Shown here: piece after piece, positions 19,301 through 26,774 of the stretch
Layout: the number at the start of each line of letters is the position of its first letter
How positions within the stretch are numbered: position 1 is the first letter of the stretch
Source of the DNA: Chitinophaga sp. Ak27
GTDB taxonomy: Bacteria; Bacteroidota; Bacteroidia; Chitinophagales; Chitinophagaceae
Length of the DNA stretch: 64,000 bases
Direction: 5' to 3'
Assembly (NCBI RefSeq): GCF_012726295.1
Contig: NZ_JABAOB010000001.1
Coordinates: 1,302,001 to 1,366,000, forward strand
Notes under the pieces: model-generated
What the model saw: the letters and a program-made list of their open reading frames with translations, nothing else
Databases searched by the model: none
Told to the model about the DNA's origin: nothing
Made by a program: the position numbers and the translations under genes

Positions 19301-19469
19301 CATCTGGTGTAGTAGCGGCTCCGTTGTTGGTACCCACTTCTTTCACAGATACGCCGGGCAATACAACCCCTTTGTCATCTTTAACGGTACCGGAGATTTT
19401 TCGCTCCTGGGCCCATACCTGCAGGCATAGCAGTCCCATTAGCGCTAGCAATAGCAACTTTTTGTGCAT
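16314..19469 (-). CDS. SusC/RagA-family TonB-dependent outer-membrane transporter
   Basis: A 1051-residue TonB-linked importer. After a signal peptide (VWAQ), a carboxypeptidase-D-like domain (ISGTVKDDKGVVLPGVSV) is followed by the TonB/plug region. The SusC signature IDILKDASAAAIYGSRGANG lies near residues 220-240. The rest is a 22-strand barrel ending in the aromatic YPIPRKFTLGVNVGF. No N-terminal secretin/TonB-short or FecR-interacting domain is present, so control by an anti-sigma/sigma pair is not indicated, and none is encoded next door. The 5' region holds about 60-bp spaced TTGTTCAC sites (19525-19773). Confidence 0.97.
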   Translation of the reverse strand: MHKKLLLLALMGLLCLQVWAQERKISGTVKDDKGVVLPGVSVKEVGTNNGAATTPDGKFTLTLRGNSGKLSISYIGFETQTIVLTGNTSYTISLKPDAKSLKDVVVIGYQEVKRKTVTAAVSSVKGKEIENLPSPSFDQLLQGRAAGLNVQNFTGEPGVRGSFVVRGNTSISRNASAARTLSSPLFVIDDIPISMDDAAAFDNTGTNYIAGINPNDIESIDILKDASAAAIYGSRGANGVVIVKTKRGKPGKPQVNVSAYTGLVQQPNFEKVYGGAEERQFKMNFLQKNLSYDQLAIRIPMLLTDSLNPAFNGATDWQDLFYQKALIQNYDLSVAGANDMTNYRISGNYYNEEGTIKGTGFKRYTVSAAMGVKLSTKLNVSSLFRLSRGDRSRGRGTAPGEDVIPLAGGQYRSSLFNLSDLDKKNFVGDFADGKDKNINDDITASVTLNYDFSKKLRFASTGSIQSSVNSRDIFRPGALNVAGLSYAQSSKSRYENVNLDNTLSYTTNIVNNDHHLNVLLGNTINNVKNEYTGIGAGALSNDNVKVVQGFVPNYLTFYDAGGNLVSGSNYQSAGLLSFFSRVNYDYKEKYLLSLAYRADASSRFGKDSRWGYFPSVSAGWNISEEPFMAPVKKWVEYLKIRGSFGVTGSLPTDYYLPFNTYSINQGTYGGSNGGTYNGVNAVTPNFSDGVAQNGLTWEQALQSNIGIDASFFSGRLNVTADAFNRGTSRKLFDLMLPATTGYNKVNTNAVDVRNTGVEFTVQGRIMPANSKFQWNSTLILSFIKNQIVALPNGNRDLVVPDDNTGMTYILTKGRAINEFYLMQSKGVYSTAKDIPFNPYTGEKLTYWNGNHTVQPGDFIWVDQNGDYDVWDWNDKVRAGNPNPGCTGGFTNTFMYGPWSLQVYMTFTLKRDIYNKYMSDRLEALTNRYADVAAIDPASIDSWHKEGDQSKYAQVIPYSQNYYYQFLPFSSAFVENGSYARIKYLNLSYTVGPKLLQRAKLSKLQIYGVIDNVKMFQKSSVPDAEAVDEKGTYTGGGYPIPRKFTLGVNVGF

Positions 19470-20141
19470 AGATTCTGGTTTAATAAATTAAGCTGGAATT
19501 ATCAGATGGGTCGATAACTACCTTTTGTTCACTGGAAATCGTTTATTGTTTCTTTTGTTTTTTTTGGTTGACAGTCCTGAAATGTTGTTCACTTATTAAC
19601 GTTCACGGGTAATAATCTTCTTCTCTAAGCACTCACCTGAAATTTGTGTAAGCATGTCATTATTGATCCTGGTTAATGTTACTGATGTTTAATGCTCGTG
19701 GTATTGTTCACTTATTAAGGCACGCTGATAATAACTGTCTACTTTTTTGGTCGATGTTACTTCAATTGTTCACAGTTCCGGGGGGAAAATTAGAAATGTT
19801 AAAATTTTCTTAATAGGCATAGGGGTAATTATTGACAATGCAGTGACAGAAAGAATTACTATACCAATATTGCTATGATGAATATAATAAATTCATAATC
19901 AATATATTAAAAAACATAAAATTATCATATCAATATATGGCAAATGAAAATAAAACCACAATACGGTAAAATAACATCATCATAATGATACATACAAGAC
20001 AATCCAGTGATAAATACCTATCATGCATTTTACCCATACAAATATTGATCACCAGCGCCAAAAACATCTTACTCACTGTTATCTATATACGAAAAAAGCA
20101 CCCGTCATTACGCTGTTTAAACGGGAAATCCATCTTATTTA
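19470..20141. other. AT-rich intergenic region between susC and tamB
   Basis: No convincing gene is seen in these 672 bases. The half near susC contains the periodic TTGTTCAC sites listed separately. The half near tamB (19840-20100) is very AT-rich with no clear stem-loop or promoter match. The genes on either side are divergent, so both upstream regions lie here, although the best tamB promoter match is slightly downstream at 20150-20182. Confidence 0.7.
19525..19773. repeat. Periodic TTGTTCAC direct repeats, about 60 bp apart
   Basis: TTGTTCAC occurs at 19525, 19585, 19704 and 19766, with a degraded copy (TTGTGTAA) at 19644, giving steps of 60, 59, 60 and 62 bases. The copies at 19585 and 19704 share 15 bases (TTGTTCACTTATTAA). 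The CCTGAAAT stretch just before two of the sites also recurs. This looks like an old tandem array or an array of binding sites upstream of susC. Confidence 0.6.
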
Positions 20142-23100
20142 TTGGCTGATTGCCAAGGACTGGCAACTATTAATTATTTTTGCCGGATAAACTTTAGGCG
20201 CCTGAAAAAAGTACGGAAAATATTATCTGTCGTGTTACTCTGTTTGTTAGGCCTTGTTATCCTGATCGGAATACTGGTAAACATCCCGGTGGTACAGAAC
20301 TTCCTCGTGGGGGAAGTGACCAGCCGTTTATCAGAACAGCTGAAAACAAGGGTACAGATTGACCGTGTAAAGTTTCAGCTGTTCAATCATATGCAGCTGG
20401 AGGGAGCGCTGATAGAAGATCAACATCGCGATACCCTGTTGTACGCCGGCAAACTACAGGTACGCATTACTGACTGGTTCTTTTTCCAGGACAAGCCGGT
20501 GATCAAGTTTATAGGACTGGAAAACGCGCAGGTAAACCTCCTCCGTTCCCGCAAAGACTCTGTGTGGAACTATCACTTCCTGGAAGAAGCGTTCTCTGGT
20601 CCAACGGATACGAGCCGTACGCCCAGCAAAGGCATTTCGCTGGACCTTAAAAAAATAGACCTTCGCAATATACAGTTCAACCAGGTAGATGCCTGGGTAG
20701 GTGAAGATATGAGGGCTTCCGCCAAGCGCATTTACCTGGATGCCAAGAACCTCGACCTGCAAAAACATAATATCGATATCCAGGAACTCACCCTCACGGC
20801 ACCAACGTTTATCGTGAGCAGTTATGCCTCTTCCCCCCTGCGCCACCGCAGACGCCCTGCCCCGGGCACCAACCCCGTGGATAGTAGCCGGATCAATGAG
20901 CTTCGGTGGAATAGCGCTAACTGGAAACTTATTATAAAAGAGATTAATATCAAAAATGGGATGTTCGGCGTCGATAATCCCGACGATACCACTAAAATTG
21001 AGGCAGGCTACTTTGCGCCACATCATATCCGCTTCAATGATATCAACCTTTCCCTCACCAATACCAGCCTGGTAAAGGATAGCGTGATAGGCGACCTTAT
21101 CCTGCGTACCAAAGAGCGCAGCGGCTTTGAAGTGAAGAAGTTGAGTAGCCGCTTTAAAATGTCGCCCGTAGAAATGGAGTTCTCGCAGCTCGACCTGGAA
21201 ACAAACCGCAGCCATATCGGCGACTACTACACCATGCAATACAGCGACATCAGTGATATGAGCAATTATATCGATGATGTGTTTATGCAGGCGCATTTCA
21301 AAAACTGTAAACTATCTTCCGACGATATTGCCTTTTTTGCCCCACCTCTTTCTTCCTGGAAAAAAGAAATTATTCTCAACGGAAAAGCCCGGGGGCCGGT
21401 AAGTAACCTGAAAGCATCTGAAATAGACCTCAGCGCCGGCAGCACCACCCGCCTGAAAGGAAGCCTGGAAATGCGTGGCCTGCCAGACATCTACGAAACG
21501 TTCATCGATTTCCATACCGACGAACTGGTAACTACCGGTAAAGATGTAATGCAAATCATGCCTATCGTAAAGGACGTTGTCAATACCGTTCGCATCGACC
21601 GGTTATCCAATATCCATTTCCAGGGAAGCTACACCGGATTCATCAATGACTTTGTGGCCTATGGCCAGTTTCAGACCAACCTGGGTAAGCTCAACTCCGA
21701 TCTGAACTTTAAAACCAGCAGGGATATACCAGTGTATTCCGGTAGCCTCAAGGCCAGCAACTTTGATATAGGCAGCCTTTTCGACAACGATAACCTGTCT
21801 ACCGTTTCCCTGGATGCCAAAGTAGACGGCGCCGGCTTTAACTTTAAAACGCTCAAAGCCAGTGTAGACGCCAATATACAGGAAATTTCCCTATTCGGCT
21901 ACGACTATCGCAACATCAAAACCAAAGGGGAAATGAGCCGTAAATTTTTCAATGGCTCTCTCACTGCCAATGATCCCAACCTCGATATGGACTTTGCCGG
22001 TACCATCGATTTCAACGAGGCCCTTCCCGTATTTAATTTCAATTCAGAAATCCGTAAAAGTGACCTGAAAGCATTGCACCTCACGGAAGATTCCGTTACC
22101 CTGCAGGCCAAGCTGGATCTAAATTTCAAAGGCAGTAACATCGACAACTTCGATGGAAGCGCCCGGATGTATGAAGTATCAGTGTTCAAAGACAACCGGC
22201 GACTGGAGTTCGACTCCCTCAACGTGCTGTCGCATATGGTGGACAATAAAAAAGTACTGGAATTTGCCGGTAGTGAAATCAGTGGGTTTGTAAAAGGACA
22301 ATATAGCTTTCTCCAACTACCCAACGCCTTTCACTTGCTGCTTTATAAATATTATCCCAGCTATTTCAGCCCGCCGTCACAAACCAATATCAACCAGGAC
22401 TTCACCTTTGCCTTCAACCTGGGAGACGTGGATAAACTGCTGAAAGGCTTTACAAACCAGTTCACCGGCTTTAACCAAAGCCGGGTCGACGGCGCCCTGA
22501 ATACGATGAACGGAGGCAACCTGGCGCTGAATATCAACATACCGGAAGCCGGTTTCCGGGGTTACCATGTACAGGATTTACAGGTAAAGGGAGAAGGTAA
22601 TTTTAATAAGGTCAATATCAGCACCAGTATTGGTAAAATATTATCCGGTAAGAACGTAATGTTTGAAAACCCGGTGATACTGGCCAGCTCGGGGCATGAT
22701 ACCTCTTATGTGAAAGTAGACCTCTCCGCAGAAGACACTTCCTCCCTGGATGGCTTTTATGCCCGTATCATCACCGTCGCGGAAGGGGTAAAAGTCAACT
22801 TCCTCAATAGTGCGTTCACGGTGAACGAGCGCCAGTGGAATGTAACACCCGGCAATGAAATTTACTGGAGCAAACACTTTCTCACGGTAAAAAATTTCCG
22901 CATTACCCGCAATGATCAAAGCGTTACCATAGAAACCAACGAGTTTAACCCGGATGAATCGAAGTTCATCGTTACCCTTAAAAACCTGAACCTGGCCGAC
23001 GTCATCCCTGCCCAGGTCATTACCACCCGCATTGAAGGGATTACAGATGGTACCATCAATATTGCGGATCCAACCGCCAACCTGGATATCAATACCGCGT

Positions 23101-25025
23101 TGAGAACCCGGGAACTGCGCATAGACAACGATTCTATCGGCATCGTAAATGTTGATGGCTCCTATCATCATCAAACGGGGATAGCCACCTTCAGCGTACA
23201 GTCTGACAATGAGGGCAAGGCTTTCGCCGCGCAGGGACAGGTAGGCCTGCTGGCAGGCAACAACAATATCGACGCCGGCATTCAGCTCAACGGCACCTCT
23301 ATCAGCCTGCTGAATAAGTACCTGGCGGGCTATGTGTCGAACCTTACCGGCACCGTAGCCGGCAACCTCAAAATAGGTGGCACTACCACACAGCCATCGG
23401 TGAAAGGCACCCTTTCCCTGGATACAGTGGGCGTAACTGTTGATTACCTCGGCACCCATTACCGGATTCCCAAGCTGAACATCAATGTAGACGATAACCT
23501 GATTGAATTCGGCAATTTTGTACTGGTCGATAAAAATAATACCCAGGGTAACGCCAGCGGCTATATCAGTCATGATCACTTCGACAAACTGAATTTCGAT
23601 TTTGATGTAACCGGCCGTGGCTTCGTTTTCCTGGGCACTACCGCCAATGACAACGACCTGTTCTATGGCGATGTGATTGCCGATGGTAAAGTATACTTCT
23701 CCGGCCCGATCAACGATATGCAGATGCATATCCTGGCCAGGCCCATTAAAGGCACCCACTTCTACCTGCCCATGTCCGACAGCAAGGATATTGGTAAATA
23801 CGACTACATCACCTTCAAAACATATGGTACCGAGATCGTAGAAAAGAAGAAGAAAAAAGATAATACCAAACTCACGGTTAAACTCGACATTGCCGCCAAC
23901 CCGGATGCACAGATAGACGTTATCCTGGATGCCACTACCGGCGATATCATTTCGGCCAACGGTACCGGCAACCTGCAGATCACCGTGAATACCGAAGGCG
24001 ACTTTACCATGTTCGGGAATTACGAAATCAATAATGGGTCCTACAACTTTACCTTCCAGCGCCTAACCAGCTGGAAATTTGATATAGAAAAGAACAGCAG
24101 CATCATCTGGAACGGTGATCCATCCGAAGCGCGGGTAAATATTATGGCTAAGTACTCCCTGCCCAAGGTGAGCCTTTATAACCTGGTAGGACAAGGCACC
24201 AACATTAGCTCTGATAAGCTGGCTACCCGCACCGAAAAAGTAGATGTACTGATTAACTTACGTGGCGCCCTCTTGAAGCCGGACATCACTTATTCCATCG
24301 AATTACCGGAAGTAGGCAGCCTGGCCTATGAAAGTGGAGTAGCGGCCCACCTGAAAGAAATTAATAACGACCAGAACAAGGCCTTGTTCCAGGTATGGGG
24401 ATTATTATTTTCCAACCAGTTCCTGCCCGATGACGCCACTACTACCGCGGCGGCCAATGTGGGTATCACTGGTAAAAACAGTGTGGGACAGGCGTTATCC
24501 GCCCAGGCACAGGCCATTTTGAACAACATTACCGGCGCCCTGCTAAAAGGAAGCGGTATCGGTGTAAATGTTAACTACCGGGCGTATAATGTGGGTGGCC
24601 CCCAGGATAACTCTTCCGTAGATCGTAACCAGGTGAGCGCCGGTATTACCAGTAACCTGTTTAACAATCGTTTCCGTTTATATGCCGGTGGCGACTATGA
24701 CTGGGGTAAAACGGCCACTTCCGCTAACACCAACCGGTTTGCGGGCGACTTCCGCGTCGAATACCTCCTGACACCTGATGGTCGTTTCCGAATCAATGCC
24801 TTTAGTAAAACGGACTACGACGTATATAACCTCAACAATCGTACGAAATCCGGCGTAGGCATTTCCTACATAAGAGAGTACAACCGGTTTTCCGAACTGT
24901 TCAACGGTGGGAACCGCAGCAGGCGCACGCCGCTGCTGGATTCGCTGCGTAAGGCCGCTGCCCTCAAAAAGGAACAGGAAGATTCCGCCAGGGCGACCAA
25001 AAAGAACACCAAAAACACCGAGTAA
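20142..25025 (+). CDS. tamB: TamB-like translocation and assembly protein (DUF490)
   Basis: A 1627-residue AsmA/TamB-type protein with an N-terminal membrane anchor (LSVVLLCLLGLVILIGILV), a very long periplasmic beta-helical body and a C-terminal DUF490-type domain. That domain includes GDFTMFGNYEINNGSYNFT and ends with a barrel-like NRFRLYAGGDYDWGK segment. Such proteins bridge the envelope and are linked to phospholipid transport or outer-membrane protein assembly. The listed start is TTG at 20142. A better start may be CTG at 20202, giving an N-terminus of (M)KKVRKILSVV, because a TTG-N22-TATTTTTG promoter match lies at 20150-20182 inside the longer reading. No tamA is adjacent. Confidence 0.9.
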   Translation: MADCQGLATINYFCRINFRRLKKVRKILSVVLLCLLGLVILIGILVNIPVVQNFLVGEVTSRLSEQLKTRVQIDRVKFQLFNHMQLEGALIEDQHRDTLLYAGKLQVRITDWFFFQDKPVIKFIGLENAQVNLLRSRKDSVWNYHFLEEAFSGPTDTSRTPSKGISLDLKKIDLRNIQFNQVDAWVGEDMRASAKRIYLDAKNLDLQKHNIDIQELTLTAPTFIVSSYASSPLRHRRRPAPGTNPVDSSRINELRWNSANWKLIIKEINIKNGMFGVDNPDDTTKIEAGYFAPHHIRFNDINLSLTNTSLVKDSVIGDLILRTKERSGFEVKKLSSRFKMSPVEMEFSQLDLETNRSHIGDYYTMQYSDISDMSNYIDDVFMQAHFKNCKLSSDDIAFFAPPLSSWKKEIILNGKARGPVSNLKASEIDLSAGSTTRLKGSLEMRGLPDIYETFIDFHTDELVTTGKDVMQIMPIVKDVVNTVRIDRLSNIHFQGSYTGFINDFVAYGQFQTNLGKLNSDLNFKTSRDIPVYSGSLKASNFDIGSLFDNDNLSTVSLDAKVDGAGFNFKTLKASVDANIQEISLFGYDYRNIKTKGEMSRKFFNGSLTANDPNLDMDFAGTIDFNEALPVFNFNSEIRKSDLKALHLTEDSVTLQAKLDLNFKGSNIDNFDGSARMYEVSVFKDNRRLEFDSLNVLSHMVDNKKVLEFAGSEISGFVKGQYSFLQLPNAFHLLLYKYYPSYFSPPSQTNINQDFTFAFNLGDVDKLLKGFTNQFTGFNQSRVDGALNTMNGGNLALNINIPEAGFRGYHVQDLQVKGEGNFNKVNISTSIGKILSGKNVMFENPVILASSGHDTSYVKVDLSAEDTSSLDGFYARIITVAEGVKVNFLNSAFTVNERQWNVTPGNEIYWSKHFLTVKNFRITRNDQSVTIETNEFNPDESKFIVTLKNLNLADVIPAQVITTRIEGITDGTINIADPTANLDINTALRTRELRIDNDSIGIVNVDGSYHHQTGIATFSVQSDNEGKAFAAQGQVGLLAGNNNIDAGIQLNGTSISLLNKYLAGYVSNLTGTVAGNLKIGGTTTQPSVKGTLSLDTVGVTVDYLGTHYRIPKLNINVDDNLIEFGNFVLVDKNNTQGNASGYISHDHFDKLNFDFDVTGRGFVFLGTTANDNDLFYGDVIADGKVYFSGPINDMQMHILARPIKGTHFYLPMSDSKDIGKYDYITFKTYGTEIVEKKKKKDNTKLTVKLDIAANPDAQIDVILDATTGDIISANGTGNLQITVNTEGDFTMFGNYEINNGSYNFTFQRLTSWKFDIEKNSSIIWNGDPSEARVNIMAKYSLPKVSLYNLVGQGTNISSDKLATRTEKVDVLINLRGALLKPDITYSIELPEVGSLAYESGVAAHLKEINNDQNKALFQVWGLLFSNQFLPDDATTTAAANVGITGKNSVGQALSAQAQAILNNITGALLKGSGIGVNVNYRAYNVGGPQDNSSVDRNQVSAGITSNLFNNRFRLYAGGDYDWGKTATSANTNRFAGDFRVEYLLTPDGRFRINAFSKTDYDVYNLNNRTKSGVGISYIREYNRFSELFNGGNRSRRTPLLDSLRKAAALKKEQEDSARATKKNTKNTE
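20150..20182 (+). promoter_or_regulatory. Candidate tamB promoter inside the annotated 5' end
   Basis: TTG at 20150-20152, 22 bases, then TATTTTTG at 20175-20182, which fits TAnnTTTG exactly. Transcription would start near 20189, after the TTG start codon of the longest reading. Confidence 0.5.
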
Positions 25026-25040
25026 GGCGGGTTAAACGAC

Positions 25041-25077
25041 AAAGGAGAAAACCAGTAGTAGCACCGGTTTCCTCCTT
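25041..25077. terminator. Hairpin between convergent tamB and ribBA
   Basis: Arms AAAGGAGAAAACC and GGTTTCCTCCTTC pair with two mismatches around an 11-base loop. Confidence 0.5.
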
Positions 25078-25144
25078 CGCGTGGTTTATGGGTTACCGGC
25101 GTGTTGCCACACCGGTCACGCGGCCTTATGGCCGTCATATGTGT

Positions 25145-26347
25145 CTATCCTTTCAGGATATCATGACCTAATTTATCTCTCTTGGTTTTCAGGTACCCTT
25201 CATTATGTGGGTTAGGATGAATTTCGATGGGTACATTTTCCACTACTTCCAGTCCGTAACCGCTTAATCCGGCGCGTTTGCGCGGGTTGTTGGTAATCAG
25301 GCGGAGCTTGGAGATGCCCATTTGGCGGAGGATTTGTGCACCCACACCATAATCACGCTCATCCATTTTGAAACCAAGTTCCAGGTTAGCTTCCACGGTA
25401 TCCAGTCCTTCTTCCTGGAGTTTATAGGCTTTCAGTTTGTTCATGAGGCCTATACCGCGTCCTTCCTGGTTCATATATAAAATAAGACCTTTACCTTCTT
25501 TTTCCACCATCTGCATAGCGGCATGTAGTTGTTCCCCGCAGTCGCAACGTAATGAATGGAGTATATCTCCTGTTACACAAGAGGAGTGCACACGTACTAG
25601 TACCGGCTCATCTTTTTTCCAGTTTCCTTTTTTCAGGGCCATGTGAATTTCACCGGAATTGATCTGTTTAAAGGCCACCAGCTCGAAGTTGCCGTATTTG
25701 GTGGGCATCTGTACCTTCACGCCTTCCTCGATCAGGGTTTCGGTGCTGAGCAGGTAAGCGATGAGGTCTTTTATCGAGATGAGCTTGAGATCAAATTTGG
25801 TGGCTATTTCACGCAGTTGGGGCAGGCGGGCCATGGTGCCGTCTTCATTCATGATTTCTACCAGTACACCGGCGGGTTCGAATCCTGCCAGGCGGGCCAG
25901 GTCTATTGTAGCTTCGGTATGGCCGGAACGACGTAACACACCTCCTGTTTTGGCTTTCAGCGGAAAAATATGCCCAGGTTTGCCCAGATGTTCTGGTTTG
26001 GTATTGGGATCGATCAGTGCCTGTACAGTTTTGGCCCTGTCATGCGCGGAGATGCCGGTGGTACAGCCATGTCCGAGCAAGTCGACCGATACGGTAAAAG
26101 GAGTTTGGTGCAGGGCGGTGTTATCGCGTACCATCATCTCCAATCCTAATTCCTCACAACGTTCTTCTACTAAAGGAGCACATATCAGCCCACGACCGTG
26201 GGTACTCATAAAATTGATAATCTCGGGTGTTACATTGCGTGCTGCTGTTACAAAATCACCTTCGTTTTCACGGTCTTCGTCATCTACTACGATCACCAGT
26301 TTACCGTTTTTTATATCTTCTATTGCTGCTGCTATTGTATCTAACAT
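25145..26347 (-). CDS. ribBA: Bifunctional DHBP synthase / GTP cyclohydrolase II (RibBA)
   Basis: Catalyses two entry steps of riboflavin synthesis. The N-terminal half makes 3,4-dihydroxy-2-butanone 4-phosphate ([11 protein letters not shown], and [11 protein letters not shown]). The C-terminal half opens GTP, with zinc cysteines in [19 protein letters not shown] and the NQEGRGIGL motif. The start at 26347 gives 400 residues, and GGAGG lies about 7 bases upstream on the coding strand. A longer in-frame ATG at 26386 falls at the -7 promoter box and is unlikely. No other rib gene is nearby. Confidence 0.96.
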   Translation of the reverse strand: MLDTIAAAIEDIKNGKLVIVVDDEDRENEGDFVTAARNVTPEIINFMSTHGRGLICAPLVEERCEELGLEMMVRDNTALHQTPFTVSVDLLGHGCTTGISAHDRAKTVQALIDPNTKPEHLGKPGHIFPLKAKTGGVLRRSGHTEATIDLARLAGFEPAGVLVEIMNEDGTMARLPQLREIATKFDLKLISIKDLIAYLLSTETLIEEGVKVQMPTKYGNFELVAFKQINSGEIHMALKKGNWKKDEPVLVRVHSSCVTGDILHSLRCDCGEQLHAAMQMVEKEGKGLILYMNQEGRGIGLMNKLKAYKLQEEGLDTVEANLELGFKMDERDYGVGAQILRQMGISKLRLITNNPRKRAGLSGYGLEVVENVPIEIHPNPHNEGYLKTKRDKLGHDILKG

Positions 26348-26383
26348 ATAATATTCCCTCCGGGTCAGTAATGTTGAATGGCG

Positions 26384-26391
26384 CAAAGTTA
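26384..26391 (-). promoter_or_regulatory. -7 promoter element of ribBA
   Basis: On the minus strand TAACTTTG matches TAnnTTTG exactly, about 37 bases before the ribBA start. No well-spaced -33 TTG was found. Confidence 0.5.
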
Positions 26392-26739
26392 CGACATATA
26401 CCTGTGAAAAGGTGAAGCGGAGGAGCGGTTGATTTTTGTCAAAATCATATTGTTGATGGGCAAATTATACAAAGCGATTTTAATGTATAAAAAAATAAAT
26501 CAATACGATTGAATTTCATACAATTAAATACGGATAAAGTTCGCGCAGTGTATAGGTTTCATTCATTATCAATAACACCTATTTGAAAAATTATAATTTT
26601 TGGTGCAAATTCTCAGAAATCATATTATTTATAACGTCTCTGCTAGATGCTGTTTAATTTTTTATCAGGCAGGCGAGATATCCACAGTCTACTTAACAAT
26701 TTGTTAATTTGAAGTTAAAGTTTTCACAAGAAAAATGAC
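26392..26739. other. Intergenic region between ribBA and the Oar-like receptor gene
   Basis: AT-rich divergent spacer with no gene, no long inverted repeat and no convincing RNA structure. In particular, no FMN-riboswitch-like block was recognised upstream of ribBA. Confidence 0.6.
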
Positions 26740-26747
26740 CAACTTTG
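26740..26747 (+). promoter_or_regulatory. Candidate -7 element of the Oar-like receptor gene
   Basis: CAACTTTG matches TAnnTTTG in 7 of 8 positions and is followed by CGCC, as in the ribBA promoter on the other strand. It covers the TTG at 26745 and so argues for the ATG at 26775. Confidence 0.4.
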
Positions 26748-26774
26748 CGCCTGAAACAACAACATCTTTGCTTT

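Noticed and set aside
20454..24529. Several long minus-strand open frames opposite tamB (for example 280 and 372 residues)
   Set aside because: They lie fully inside a strongly supported TamB gene, have low-complexity or unfamiliar translations, and lack start signals; they are shadow frames.
26392..26739. FMN riboswitch upstream of ribBA
   Set aside because: The characteristic conserved blocks were not recognised, and the ribBA leader predicted from the -7 box is only about 30 bases.
26745..26774. TTG start for the Oar-like receptor
   Set aside because: It falls within the likely -7 promoter box, and the ATG at 26775 gives a normal signal peptide.
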